A DNA stretch of 64,000 nucleotides from S015-6 sp964384945 (GCA_964384945.1 CAYLMK010000002.1:310001-374000), one strand, 5' to 3'; positions 52,440-62,193 are shown, counted from the stretch's first letter. Translations and numbers: made by a program. Notes: a model not told the origin generated them from the sequence alone.

Positions 52440-53219
52440 ATGTTCCGGGACAAGAAGGTCGTGGTCGTGATGCCGGCCTACAACGCGGCCCGGACCGTCC
52501 GCAAGACCTATGAAGAGCTGATGCAGCAGGGGGTGGTGGACCGGGTGATCGTCGTGGACGATGCCAGCCAGGACGAAACCGTGGAGGTGGCCCGCTCGCT
52601 GCCCGGCGTGCGGGTCCACGTGCACCCGGCGAACCGAGGATACGGGGCGAACCAGAAGACCTGTTACCGCCTGGCCCTGGAGGAGGGGGCCGACATCGTG
52701 ATCATGGTTCATCCGGACTACCAGTACACGCCCAGGCTGGTGCCGGCCATGGCCGCGGTCATCGGAAACGGCCTGTATCCCTGCGTGCTCGGGTCCCGTA
52801 TCCTGGGCGGCTATGCCCTGCAGGGGGGCATGCCCTGGTGGAAGTACGCGGCCAACCGCTTCCTCACCTTTGCCGGCAATCTGCTCATGGGCGCCAAGCT
52901 TTCCGAATACCACACCGGGTACCGCGCCTTCTCGCGCGCCTTGCTGGAGACGATCCCCATCGAGACGAATTCGGACGACTTCGTGTTCGACAACCAGATG
53001 CTCGCCCAGATCCTCTGGGCCGGGCACACCATCGCCGAGATCACCTGCCCGACCAAGTACTTCCCGGAGGCATCCTCCATCAACCTGAAGCGCAGCATCA
53101 GGTACGGGCTGGGTTGCCTGGCCACGGCGCTCACCTTCCGACTCGCCCGGATGGGGCTGATCCGGTCCAGGCTGTTCCCTTCAGGGAAGCAATCCACCGC
53201 CAACGAAGCTGGGGGATAG
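52440..53219 (+). CDS. GT2 family glycosyltransferase (polyprenyl-phosphate sugar synthase, DPM1/DpgS-like)
   Basis: 259 aa from ATG 52440 (GAGGTG upstream). GT-A fold with VVVVMPAYNAARTVRK, VIVVDDASQDETVEVA and the acidic HPDYQYTPRLVP. It has no membrane helices; the last ~25 residues are basic and may associate with the membrane. Such enzymes charge dolichyl- or undecaprenyl-phosphate with glucose, mannose or similar, providing donors for GT-C enzymes like the neighbours. Sugar identity is unknown. Confidence 0.85.
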   Translation: MFRDKKVVVVMPAYNAARTVRKTYEELMQQGVVDRVIVVDDASQDETVEVARSLPGVRVHVHPANRGYGANQKTCYRLALEEGADIVIMVHPDYQYTPRLVPAMAAVIGNGLYPCVLGSRILGGYALQGGMPWWKYAANRFLTFAGNLLMGAKLSEYHTGYRAFSRALLETIPIETNSDDFVFDNQMLAQILWAGHTIAEITCPTKYFPEASSINLKRSIRYGLGCLATALTFRLARMGLIRSRLFPSGKQSTANEAGG

Positions 53220-53256
53220 CATCCCTCTCTACCCATCCCCGGGGAGGCAGCGGGTC

Positions 53257-54738
53257 TTGCGATTCTACGAGGGATCGAGCAACCGGGACATCGCAAAGCT
53301 TCTCGACGGCATTCTTCTGGGAGCGGTTGCGTGCATTCTCCTTTACACGGTGTTCGGTCTGGTTCTGGTGCGCATGCGCGCGGACATGATTTCCGCCGAG
53401 ATGGAGCTGTTCTTGCGCAACGGCCTGCACCCCCTGATCGCACCGGATGACCCTTATCTGCAATCCTTGCGGCGCCAGCTCGCCAGCGCCCTGTTCTTCG
53501 GCGTCCCGCTCGGCGTCCTGACGGCCCTCCTGGCCGGGGCCGTATCGATCGTCCCGTGGGCCCGGGGCCGGTGGGGCATGCCCATCGAGCCCCTGCTCAG
53601 CCTGGTGCTCGTCCCGGCTGTCCTGTTCCTCACCTTCAGCGGAGAGGCGCCCGCGCTCTCCGTCCTGTGCGCCGTGCTGACCCCCCTTTTCTTCTGGATC
53701 CCATGGATTCAAGTGCAGAAGCGGCGCGAGCCCAGGAAAAGGAACGGCCTTCGGGCGGCCTGCTTCGTCGCGTTGTTCCTCCTGCCCTTGGCCACGTTCC
53801 AAACCGTCTCCTCCCTCGGGGTGCGCAACCTGCTGCTGGGGCTGCCGGCCGGAAACCTGCTGATCGACTTTTACTACGATCACACCCTGCTGGCCGCCCA
53901 GGTGATCAAACCCCCCGTGTATCAAACGCAGAAGGCCGTCGCGGTCCCGCAAGAGGTGCGTCTCGCCGAACCGCTGCCCTGCGGGACTCTGCTGATCCGG
54001 CACCCGGACCCCTGCGGCGTGGCGGGCGCATCGCTCGTAATGAGCAGGCAGGGCCTGGATTGCCCTGCGTATCTCCTCTCTCCCGCAGAGGCCGAAGAGA
54101 GCGGACAGATCGTATTGCGGAAGGCAAGCGAACGGTTTGACCGGAACAAATCGCTCCGCAGGGGCATCCGCTGGTTCTTCCGGCTGGGCCTCACGGCCGC
54201 TTCGCTCCTTCTCATCCTTCGCTTCGCCGTGTTCCTGGAGGATCTCTTCCAACGCCGGAGGACCGCGGCCCTGGCCCTTCTCCTCGCCGGGCTGCTTCCG
54301 CCCGCCCAAGGCCTTTACAGTCAGCACCTTCTGCATGCGCTCAAGGCCGACCCGAACCGAACGGCGCGGGAATACGCTTCCTCAGCGAGCGCGACCAAGC
54401 GCTATCTCAGCGTGGTGCACTGCCCGTGGGATCTCCCGGCTGAGGATCTCGTGCGGCTCTCCACGGACCCGAACCCGAGGGTGCGCCACTTTGCATTCAT
54501 CGCCATGGGCCTGATCATGGACCCGGCGTTTCTTCCGGCCCTGCAGGAGGGGGTCCGCGATCCGGAGCAGATCGTGAGGACCAAGGTGTATCAGGCGCTC
54601 GGCAGGGTCGGCCGGGAGGACGCCCTTCCCTGGCTCGACCGGGCCATCGAGCAGGACCCATCCTGGTACGCGCGGGTCTATGCATACGAGGCGCGATGCG
54701 ATGTCGAGCGCATCTACGAGATCGTGGAAACCGATTGA
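53257..54738 (+). CDS. Multi-pass membrane protein with C-terminal HEAT-like repeats
   Basis: 493 aa from TTG 53257 (GGGGAGG 10 nt upstream). It has about five TM helices (AVACILLYTVFGLVLVRM, LFFGVPLGVLTALLAGAVSI, FVALFLLPLATFQ and others) and a cytoplasmic or periplasmic C-terminus (~390-490). That end has HEAT-like repeats (DPNPRVRHFAFIAMGLIMDPAFLPALQEGV). The TTG start and no recognised family make function uncertain. It lies within the glycosyltransferase run, 37 nt after the GT2 gene, and the next gene starts 5 nt after its stop. Confidence 0.6.
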   Translation: MRFYEGSSNRDIAKLLDGILLGAVACILLYTVFGLVLVRMRADMISAEMELFLRNGLHPLIAPDDPYLQSLRRQLASALFFGVPLGVLTALLAGAVSIVPWARGRWGMPIEPLLSLVLVPAVLFLTFSGEAPALSVLCAVLTPLFFWIPWIQVQKRREPRKRNGLRAACFVALFLLPLATFQTVSSLGVRNLLLGLPAGNLLIDFYYDHTLLAAQVIKPPVYQTQKAVAVPQEVRLAEPLPCGTLLIRHPDPCGVAGASLVMSRQGLDCPAYLLSPAEAEESGQIVLRKASERFDRNKSLRRGIRWFFRLGLTAASLLLILRFAVFLEDLFQRRRTAALALLLAGLLPPAQGLYSQHLLHALKADPNRTAREYASSASATKRYLSVVHCPWDLPAEDLVRLSTDPNPRVRHFAFIAMGLIMDPAFLPALQEGVRDPEQIVRTKVYQALGRVGREDALPWLDRAIEQDPSWYARVYAYEARCDVERIYEIVETD

Positions 54739-54742
54739 ACCT

Positions 54743-56272
54743 ATGCCGCAAGCAACCCGTTCACAAGACCGCACGGAAACGGCCCGCAGGCACGAGATTC
54801 CGATCGTCCTTGCGTTATGCCTGGTGGCCGCGGTCCGGGTGTTCGTCTACAGCGCCGCGTTCCCCTTCTTCAACAACGTGGACGAGCAGGCGCATTTCGA
54901 TCTGGTGTACAAGTACTCGGTCGGACACGTTCCCGGCAAAGCAGTCGAGCCTTACAGTGCGGAGGCCGCGGAACTCATCGTTCTCTACGGCACGCCGGAA
55001 TACTTCCATGGGACCGCCCGTTTTCCGGGCGGAAGGGTCCCCCCGCCCGTCTGGACGATCCCGGGGGTGCGCTCGACGGCGGAGTACCGGGAAGCGGTCT
55101 CTCACTGGCAGGGCAAGGGAAATCACGAGAGTGCCTCGTTTCCGGCCTACTATGCGCTCGCCGGCCTGTGGGCCGCGGCCGGGAGGGCGGCAGGCCTGGA
55201 GGGCGGCGTCTTCCTTTACTGGATCCGCTTCCTGAACGTTCCGCTTGTCGTTGCGCTCGTCTGGCTTTGCTACCTCATCGGAAGGAGCCTTGCCGCCGAG
55301 CATCCGCTGCAGAGGCTCGGGCTGCCGATCCTCGCCGCCTTTTTCCCGCAGGATGCCTTCTATTCCCTCAACAGCGACGCCCTCTCGCCCGTGCTCTTCG
55401 CGCTCTGCCTGTTCATGCTTCTTCCGATCTGCTTCGAGAACCGGTCTTTCCTCTACCACGCCGTGGCCGGCCTGGCCGCGGCCGCATGCTTTCTCGTCAA
55501 GATGTCGAACCTGGCGGCGCTGGTGTTACTCGCCTTCCCCGTGGTTCTGAAGGCGAAAAGGCCGCTCTCGGAGGGCCGGCTTGCCGAATGCCTGCCAAGA
55601 CGGGCGGTCCTGCTTGTCGCCTCCCTCGCTCCGATCGGCCTGTGGCTGGCGAGGAACTGGGTTCTCTTCGGGGACCTATCGGGCTCGGCACGCAAGGCCG
55701 AGCACCTCGGCTGGACCTTCAAGCCGCTGGGCCGGCTGTTGGATCATCCGATCTTCACGGCGAGCGGGCTCCTCACCTTTCTCCGGGGCGTGACCGAGAC
55801 CTTCTGGAGGGGCGAGTTCGTCTGGCACCTGGAACGGATCCATTCGCCGTCGATGGATCTTTTCTATGTCTCCTCTTCCGCGGTCTTCCTGGGGGTTTCT
55901 CTTCTCACGCTGGCTGCGGGGCGCACCGGCTCCGCCGCCCGGTACCGTTTGCTCATCGGGGCGAGCTTCGCCTCCGTTGCCGTCTCGGTCCTTCTCCTCG
56001 CATGCCTTTCGGTGGTGTTCGATTTCGGAAATTGCTGGTTTCCTTCCCGCGAGGTTCCCTACTTCCTGGCCGGCAGACTGATTCTCTGTGCGCTTCCGCC
56101 CTTCCTCGTCCTGTACGTGGATGGTCTCGGACGGCTCTGCCCGGGGAAGAACCGTCCCGTCGCGGCCCTCGCGATCCTGTCCGCCATCGCGCTGGCAATC
56201 ACGATCTCCGAATGGAAGATCACCCGGGACGTGTTCCTGAGCCCTTACAACTGGTTTCACTTGAGGGGATGA
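54743..56272 (+). CDS. GT-C superfamily membrane protein (GT39/DUF2142-like)
   Basis: 509 aa from ATG 54743, which lies 5 nt after the previous stop; in-frame sequence upstream to 54680 belongs to the neighbour's frame overlap. TM1 is followed by the acid motif NNVDEQAHFDLVYKYSVGHVPG, the position of the catalytic Asp in GT-C enzymes. About eleven TM helices follow. Likely transfers a sugar from a lipid-linked donor. It is convergent with and overlaps the next gene by 16 nt. Confidence 0.78.
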   Translation: MPQATRSQDRTETARRHEIPIVLALCLVAAVRVFVYSAAFPFFNNVDEQAHFDLVYKYSVGHVPGKAVEPYSAEAAELIVLYGTPEYFHGTARFPGGRVPPPVWTIPGVRSTAEYREAVSHWQGKGNHESASFPAYYALAGLWAAAGRAAGLEGGVFLYWIRFLNVPLVVALVWLCYLIGRSLAAEHPLQRLGLPILAAFFPQDAFYSLNSDALSPVLFALCLFMLLPICFENRSFLYHAVAGLAAAACFLVKMSNLAALVLLAFPVVLKAKRPLSEGRLAECLPRRAVLLVASLAPIGLWLARNWVLFGDLSGSARKAEHLGWTFKPLGRLLDHPIFTASGLLTFLRGVTETFWRGEFVWHLERIHSPSMDLFYVSSSAVFLGVSLLTLAAGRTGSAARYRLLIGASFASVAVSVLLLACLSVVFDFGNCWFPSREVPYFLAGRLILCALPPFLVLYVDGLGRLCPGKNRPVAALAILSAIALAITISEWKITRDVFLSPYNWFHLRG

Positions 56273-58158
56273 GCCTGTCGACCCTGCGGCTCTTTCCTCT
56301 TCATGAGCAGGATGCCGTGTTGTTGGGTCGCAAGGGGCATGGCGCCCACCACGCCGACGGGCTCGTATGCCTCCATGATCCAGGCAAACAGGGCCTTCCC
56401 ATAGTCTTGCCCGAAGAAACGGAACCCGAATTCCGACGTGTCCTTGTGCACGAGCGAGATCCAGTCGGGCGGGTTCGCCCGGAAGGCGTCGAGCATCTTT
56501 TCCTCTCCGTAAAGGATCATCTCGGTGGGCATGAAGTTCGTGTAGGGCGTCGGATTGGGCCGCCGGAGCAAGTAGTTGAGCATGACCCCCTCGGGCAGCG
56601 CGGCCACGGTGTGCCCCTCGCGGATCATGGCCGGGAAGACCTCGAGGGCCTTGTTCACGAGTTCTCCCCGAACCGGATCCGCCCGCAGCCGGTCCCCGAA
56701 CGGGCCGGCCACCCATCGGTCTTTTCTGGCCAGGATGTCGCCCTGCATGCCCAGGTAGGCAAACACCAGGCCGCCGATCAAGACAGAGGCGCCCGCACGG
56801 AAGACCTTGGCGGATCCTCCGTATCGCCTGATGGCCGAAGGGATCCAGCCCACCAGCGCAACGACCAGCACCAGGGTCGCGGGCATGGCCAGAACAAAGC
56901 CGTAGTGATAGATGCGCACATTCAGGACCATCTTCCCCAGAAGCGCCAGGGCAAAGGCAACCAGGCTGATCTGCCGGATCAGACGCTCCCTTGCGGCGAT
57001 CCCGTTCCGGGGCCTGAAGAAGCGAACCGCCAGCGCAGCCCCCAGGATCCCGAGGGCCGCCGGGAAGCCTCTGGCCGCCTGCCTCCAGGCGACGGCGTCC
57101 CGGAATACCCAAAGCGTGCCGGAAAGGACAACCATCGTGAGTCCGGCAGACAGGATCTCGCGCGACCGGGCCTTGCCCGCCGCCAGCCCCAGCAAGGCGA
57201 TCGGTACCACGCAGGCGGCATATCCGCCGGTCCAGGCCGCCATGAGGCCGAGGTTGCCCCGGACGTCGGTCAGCCCCAAACCGGCCCGGAAGAATGGGAG
57301 GCTCCCCAGTTCCGGGTTCACGACCGCCACCCAGGAGCCGAGCGTTCCCTCGAGGGCCCGGCCTGCCGGCATGCCCAGGGAGAGCAGCAGGAATGCGAGC
57401 AGCGGTGGGGCGAGGAATCCTGCCAGGAAGCGGCCCGCGTCCCGGGGTCGCAGAGGCCGGTCGTCTCCTCTTTTTAGGAGTCCGAGGACAAGGGCGGCCA
57501 GCGCTCCCGCCGCGGCCGCGACGAAGACCTCCGCCTTCGTAAGGAACGCGAGCCCGAGAAGCAGGCCGCCTGCGGCGAGCATCCCGGAACCCTGCCGAAA
57601 GGAGTGCCACACGCATACGATGGCTGCCAAGGAAAGGAGGAGGCCGTGGGTCATCTCGTGGGCGTACGGGCAGACATAGTTGTAGTTGCCGATGCCCACA
57701 TACTGGCCGAAGGCGAAGAGGAGGAGAAAGACCAGGCAGGCCGCGAAGGCGGCGAACCGCCCGCCTGCCAGCGTGAAGACATGATGCAACAGGCAGACAA
57801 GCAGGCCCAGCCAGAAGAGGTTGAGCACCACCAACGTCCGCAGACCGACGCCGAAGAGATGGAAGGCCAGGGCGTTCAGATAAGGCGAGAGCGGGCCGTT
57901 GTAATAAGCGAGGTCCGCGTAGAGGGCCCGGCCCTCCGTGATCTGCCAGGGCAGGTAGAGTTGCTGGCCGAAGTCGACCAGCACGTCCGGCCAGGCGCCC
58001 CAGGTCCGCCAGGCCATGACCCCGGCGGCAAGCAAGAGGACGAACGGTCCCGCCGCGAGGGAGGCGGCGGAGGCCCGGCTTGGGGCGCCGTCACCCGTCA
58101 GGCCGTTCGGATCCGACTCGGATGAAAGGTCGCCCTGCACTTCCGGCCTTCTCTTCAT
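56257..58158 (-). CDS. GT39-like membrane glycosyltransferase
   Basis: About 633 aa from ATG 58158; the open frame reaches GTG 58221 but neither site has a strong Shine-Dalgarno. It has at least twelve TM helices. The first loop has DVLVDFGQQLYLPWQITEGRALYADLAYYNGPL, like the GT39 donor-site loop. The C-terminal soluble region includes YTNFMPTEMILYGEEKMLDAFRANPPDW. It is the only minus-strand gene in the island and is divergent from 58323. Confidence 0.8.
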   Translation of the reverse strand: MKRRPEVQGDLSSESDPNGLTGDGAPSRASAASLAAGPFVLLLAAGVMAWRTWGAWPDVLVDFGQQLYLPWQITEGRALYADLAYYNGPLSPYLNALAFHLFGVGLRTLVVLNLFWLGLLVCLLHHVFTLAGGRFAAFAACLVFLLLFAFGQYVGIGNYNYVCPYAHEMTHGLLLSLAAIVCVWHSFRQGSGMLAAGGLLLGLAFLTKAEVFVAAAAGALAALVLGLLKRGDDRPLRPRDAGRFLAGFLAPPLLAFLLLSLGMPAGRALEGTLGSWVAVVNPELGSLPFFRAGLGLTDVRGNLGLMAAWTGGYAACVVPIALLGLAAGKARSREILSAGLTMVVLSGTLWVFRDAVAWRQAARGFPAALGILGAALAVRFFRPRNGIAARERLIRQISLVAFALALLGKMVLNVRIYHYGFVLAMPATLVLVVALVGWIPSAIRRYGGSAKVFRAGASVLIGGLVFAYLGMQGDILARKDRWVAGPFGDRLRADPVRGELVNKALEVFPAMIREGHTVAALPEGVMLNYLLRRPNPTPYTNFMPTEMILYGEEKMLDAFRANPPDWISLVHKDTSEFGFRFFGQDYGKALFAWIMEAYEPVGVVGAMPLATQQHGILLMKRKEPQGRQAHPLK

Positions 58159-58286
58159 CTCATGTCTCACCCGGGAGAACCCGTTCGCCTGCGGCAGCCT
58201 GGAAGGGGGGTGCGAAACCACACAAAGGACGCCGCCGCGATTATCTTGCGCGACCTATCGGAGGTCAAGTTCAAGCCGCCCTTCGG

Positions 58287-58316
58287 TTGACACACGAGCC
58301 GTTGCCCCCCTATCCT
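58287..58316 (+). promoter_or_regulatory. Sigma-70-like promoter of the 58323 gene
   Basis: TTGACA (58287-58292), 18 nt, TATCCT (58311-58316). The start site would fall on or next to GTG 58323, suggesting a leaderless mRNA, as for the Fur-family gene. Confidence 0.5.
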
Positions 58317-58322
58317 TTCCCT

Positions 58323-60323
58323 GTGAAGAAACAGCCCGATCCTCCCCCGCAACCTCGGACCGTCACGGTCCGCGCCCGTTTCTCCGAGCGCGCCCGCAGG
58401 CTGCTGCCGGCGGCGACCGTATCGGTCGGAGCGGCCCTGGCGTTGCGGCGGCTCGACGATTTCGACACCTGGTGGCACCTGGCCTCGGGGCGCTGGATCG
58501 CAACCCACCGGGCGATCCCGACCAACGACACCCTTTCCTACACGGTGCCGGACCATCCCTGGATCAATCTGCAGTGGCTCTTCGACCTGGCGCTCTATCT
58601 TCTGCACTGCCTGGGAGGCGCCGACCTGCTCGTCCTTGCCTCCGCGGCCGCATTCACCGCCGGCGTATGGATGCTCATGAAGAACCTGCGCCGATCGCTC
58701 GACGAGGTGTCGGCCTCGATTCTATGCCTCTGGGCCATTCTCATCGCAGAGGAACGATTTCAGATCCGGCCGGAAATGGTCTCCTTCCTCCTGCTTCAGG
58801 CCGTGCTCGCGATCCTGATGAGGGCTCGGCGCAACGAAGGGCGCACCCTTTGGCTTCTGATTCCGGTCATGCTCCTCTGGGTCAATTGCCACTCCCTCTT
58901 CATCGTCGGGCTCTTCTGCATCGGCTGCGCCGTTGCGGGCGCCCTGGCGGCCAGGCTCCCCGTTCTGCCCCCGGGCTGGCGCGAGGCCTCCCGGCTCGGC
59001 CCGGAGGCGACCCGGCGGCTTCTGATCAGTGCCGCCGCCGCGGCGCTCGTGACCCTGCTGAATCCCTACCTCGTGGAAGGCGTTCTCTTCCCGTTCAAGC
59101 TCATGTCCCGCCTGGATGCGTCAAACGCCGCCTTTCAGATGATCGGCGAGTTCCGGCGGCCCTTTTCCGGCTACTTCCCGACCTTCTCGATCGGGGCCTA
59201 TCAAACCTTCTTCTTCGTCAGCCTCGCGGTTGCCTGCGCGGCTGCGGCTGCTGACTGGCGCGGAGCGAATGGACGGGGGGCATCGGCACAGGCCTCGCCG
59301 CCGGGCTTCTCCATGGGCTGGCTGCTCACCTTCCTGGGCCTTGCCCACCTCTCGCTGCTCGCACGCCGCAACATGTGCCTCTTTGCCCTCGGGGCCGCGC
59401 CGATCGTGGCTGTCTACCTGGCCCGGATCGGAAGCAGGGCCGGGCCGCGCCTGCGCGCCGCGTATTCCACGGCCGCAGCGGCAGCGGCGCCCCTGTTTCT
59501 TGCAGTCTGTGTCGGGCTCATCGGCGCGGCCGCGACCAACACGTACTACTGGAGGGACGGCACCCTGCGCGAGTTCGGGCTCGGCACCCTGGAGGTCAAC
59601 TTCCCGATCCGCGCCGCCGCCTTCGCCCGGGAGGCCGGCCTGCCGCCCCGGCTCTACAACGATCTCACCGCCGGCGGCTATCTGACCTGGGATGCGCCGG
59701 TCGAGGGCGGCGTGTTCATCGACGGCCGGCTCGAGGTCTACGACACCGAGTTTTACACCCGCTACGTGTCCGCCTTCACGGACCCCGGCCTCTGGCGGCG
59801 GCAACTGGAAAGGTACCGGGTCGGCACGGTTCTCCTCTTTCACCGCTGGCAGAACCGGCACGGGATGATCCGCTCCCTCGTGCCCGACCCGGAATGGACG
59901 CTCGTCTTTCACGACGAGGTGGCCGTGGTCTTCGTGCGAAACCGGGGGAACGAGGAGACGATCCGGAAGGCGCGTGAACTCTACCCCGCCTGGCGGGAGC
60001 GGATCTTCGCGGACCTGGCCGCGCCCACGAACCCCTGCCAGAGGCCCCTGGGCCGCGTGCAGGCGCTCACCAGCTATGCGGAACTCCTCCACCTGATCGG
60101 CGAGACCGAAGCGGCGATCGAACTCCAGGAGCGGCTGCTGGGGTTTCCTCTCCGGCCCGAAGAGGAGGGCCGGATCCGGATCGTCATCGGCTTCCACCTG
60201 GGAAGCAAGGGAGACCTGAAAGGGGCGCTCGGGCACCTGGAGCGGGCGGCCGAACTCGACCCCTCGAACCGGCCGCTCAAGGAAACGATCCAGGGCATCC
60301 GGAACGCCGAGCCCGGTCTGTGA
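58323..60323 (+). CDS. GT-C-like membrane protein with C-terminal TPRs
   Basis: 666 aa from GTG 58323; an upstream in-frame stretch to 58080 is a non-homologous shadow. About ten TM helices follow an acid-containing loop DDFDTWWHLASGRWIATHRAIPTNDTLSYT, a GT-C-type DxxWH-like loop. A soluble domain (~430-560) has YNDLTAGGYLTWDAPVEGGVFIDGRLEVYD, and the C-terminal ~90 residues contain two to three TPRs. No Shine-Dalgarno is visible, but a promoter ends 6 nt before the GTG. Probably a glycosyltransferase of the same island. Confidence 0.78.
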   Translation: MKKQPDPPPQPRTVTVRARFSERARRLLPAATVSVGAALALRRLDDFDTWWHLASGRWIATHRAIPTNDTLSYTVPDHPWINLQWLFDLALYLLHCLGGADLLVLASAAAFTAGVWMLMKNLRRSLDEVSASILCLWAILIAEERFQIRPEMVSFLLLQAVLAILMRARRNEGRTLWLLIPVMLLWVNCHSLFIVGLFCIGCAVAGALAARLPVLPPGWREASRLGPEATRRLLISAAAAALVTLLNPYLVEGVLFPFKLMSRLDASNAAFQMIGEFRRPFSGYFPTFSIGAYQTFFFVSLAVACAAAAADWRGANGRGASAQASPPGFSMGWLLTFLGLAHLSLLARRNMCLFALGAAPIVAVYLARIGSRAGPRLRAAYSTAAAAAAPLFLAVCVGLIGAAATNTYYWRDGTLREFGLGTLEVNFPIRAAAFAREAGLPPRLYNDLTAGGYLTWDAPVEGGVFIDGRLEVYDTEFYTRYVSAFTDPGLWRRQLERYRVGTVLLFHRWQNRHGMIRSLVPDPEWTLVFHDEVAVVFVRNRGNEETIRKARELYPAWRERIFADLAAPTNPCQRPLGRVQALTSYAELLHLIGETEAAIELQERLLGFPLRPEEEGRIRIVIGFHLGSKGDLKGALGHLERAAELDPSNRPLKETIQGIRNAEPGL

Positions 60324-60378
60324 GGTGCACGCCGCGACGGCTTGCTGTGCCTTTCTCGGTTCGCGGACAGCCCGGCCC

Positions 60379-61302
60379 CTACAGCTTGAACTCTCCCAGC
60401 TCCACCAGTTGGTCGCAGGACGGCTTGTAGCCCATTCCGCAGGCCGTGAAGAGCTGCTTGGCCGCCAGGTCCTGATCCCCCTCGTGCAGGAAGATCATGG
60501 CCCGGCCGTGGAGGGCCATGGCCAGCTCCGGGTCCAGGCGGAGCGCCTCGTCATAATCTTTGAGGGCCTGATCGTAGTCGCCCCGCGTCATGTAAACAAA
60601 GCCCCGGTTGCCGTAAGCCACGCCGAGATTGGGGTCCAGTTCGATGGCCTTGTTGCAGTCCTGGATGGCGCGGTCGAAGTCCTGCTTCCAGCCGTACGCG
60701 GTCCCACGATTGACATAGGCGCGGGCGTATTTCGGGTCCAGCTCGATCGCCTTGTTGCTGTCCTCGATCGCCTTGTCGTATTCCTTGGTCATGATATAGG
60801 CATAGGCGCGGTTTCCGTAAGCCTTCGTATAGGAAGGATTGATCTCCAGCGCCTTGGTGTAGTCCGAGATCGCCCGCTCGAAGGCCCCCTTGCGGCCGTG
60901 GGCGACCCCCCGGTCGAAGTAGGCGGTCGCATACTTGGGGTCGATCTCGATGGCCCTGCCGTAATCCTCGATTTCCCGGTCGTATTCCTCCTTCAGCCCG
61001 TAAGCGATTCCCCGATCCTTGTACGCCACCGCGTTCTTCGGATCGATCTCGATGGCCCGGGTCAAGTCGCGGACCGCCAGATCCAGGTCTCCCTTCTGCC
61101 GATGGGCCAGCCCTCTGCGGTGGTACTCCTCGGCAGACGCCAGGGGGGCATCCTCCTCCGAGATATCGCCCCCGACCGCCGCCTCCCCCTGCCTTTCCGG
61201 AGGGGGAGCCTCCCCCCCGTCGCGCCGGGGGTTCATGTAGCCCAGGTAGGCCCCGATGCCGATGACCAGAACGACTGCCGCGATCAGCCCGAACCGTTTC
61301 AT
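60379..61302 (-). CDS. Membrane-anchored TPR protein
   Basis: 307 aa. An N-terminal helix (GLIAAVVLVIGIGAYLGYM) anchors it or is a signal peptide. After a Pro/Glu-rich spacer, about seven canonical TPRs follow (AVAYKDRGIAYGLKEEYDREIEDYGRAIEIDPK repeated in form). The last repeat ends at a CGMGYKPSCDQLVELGEF tail. It likely acts as a periplasmic scaffold. A strong GGGAGGAG lies before the ATG. It converges with the previous gene after a 55-nt gap. Confidence 0.85.
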   Translation of the reverse strand: MKRFGLIAAVVLVIGIGAYLGYMNPRRDGGEAPPPERQGEAAVGGDISEEDAPLASAEEYHRRGLAHRQKGDLDLAVRDLTRAIEIDPKNAVAYKDRGIAYGLKEEYDREIEDYGRAIEIDPKYATAYFDRGVAHGRKGAFERAISDYTKALEINPSYTKAYGNRAYAYIMTKEYDKAIEDSNKAIELDPKYARAYVNRGTAYGWKQDFDRAIQDCNKAIELDPNLGVAYGNRGFVYMTRGDYDQALKDYDEALRLDPELAMALHGRAMIFLHEGDQDLAAKQLFTACGMGYKPSCDQLVELGEFKL

Positions 61303-61344
61303 GCCGCGCTCCTCCCAAGGCTTTTGACGTTCTCGAAAAAAAGT

Positions 61345-62094
61345 TTACCCGAATCCGATCGACAAATCCATCACGAGGGCGAACCACGCGTGCACGAAGG
61401 CGCAGTAGATGAAGGAATCCACGAGGTAGGCGTAATACCCGAACAGGAGCCCGAAGAGAATCGATCCGTAAAGTTCGAAGGGCGGCTTTCCGAGATGGAG
61501 GATCACAAAGGGAATGAGCTGCACGTAGACGGCGTATACGCCGATGTGCCGTTTCAGGCCGAGCAGGAGAAAGCCCCGGGTGACGAACTCCCAGCCCCAG
61601 AGAGAGATCAGGTACTGCAGAAAGAGCAGGGAAAGCTCGCGGGCGCTCCGCGGGCTCCCTCCGTAGTAGGCCGCGATCGATTCCAGCCTCCCGCTCAGGA
61701 AGGCCACCATGCCGAAGCCGAACAGGAAGACGGCGAATACGGGAAGGGCGAGCTTCACCCTGCCGAAGCTGAGGCCGTAACGGGCCGGATTCTCCCGCGC
61801 AAGGAGCAGGAAGGCCAGAGGCGCGAGGAAGAGCACGATCAGGGAATAGAGGGAATCCGTTCCGACATGCAGAAGGGCGCCCAGCGGCTCAAGCTCTGAT
61901 TTCAGGGCCAGGGAGAGATTCCTGTCTCTCCAGGCGGCCAGGCAGATCGTGGCCGTGAGGAAGACCCCGACGGGCAATGCGGGCGTTTTCAGCCTCCGCG
62001 CTTCCTCCAGGAAGCCCTGCAGAATGGCCGCGGCAAACCTCAGTGGATCCCCCGGCTTGAAAGAACGAGGGGGCAAGCGAAACAAGGCGCGCAT
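61345..62094 (-). CDS. CPBP-family intramembrane protease-like protein (Abi/CAAX)
   Basis: 249 aa with about seven TM helices. Motif 1 reads WGWEFVTRGFLL, so the usual EExxxR is WExxxR with the first glutamate changed. Motif 2 has the histidine in PFVILHLGKPPFE, and motif 3 is FVHAWFALVMDL. The retained Glu, Arg and two His may still support catalysis, but activity is uncertain. Roles in the family range from prenyl-protein processing to bacteriocin self-immunity. It lies 42 nt upstream of the TPR gene in the same direction. Confidence 0.8.
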   Translation of the reverse strand: MRALFRLPPRSFKPGDPLRFAAAILQGFLEEARRLKTPALPVGVFLTATICLAAWRDRNLSLALKSELEPLGALLHVGTDSLYSLIVLFLAPLAFLLLARENPARYGLSFGRVKLALPVFAVFLFGFGMVAFLSGRLESIAAYYGGSPRSARELSLLFLQYLISLWGWEFVTRGFLLLGLKRHIGVYAVYVQLIPFVILHLGKPPFELYGSILFGLLFGYYAYLVDSFIYCAFVHAWFALVMDLSIGFG

Positions 62095-62193
62095 AGGGAC
62101 CCTTCATATCGTTCACGGCACGGAAAGGCAAGCTCTCGACGCAGGGGTCCGGGCCTGTTCCCTTCTTCCCCCCGACCGGATAGAGTGTTTGTC

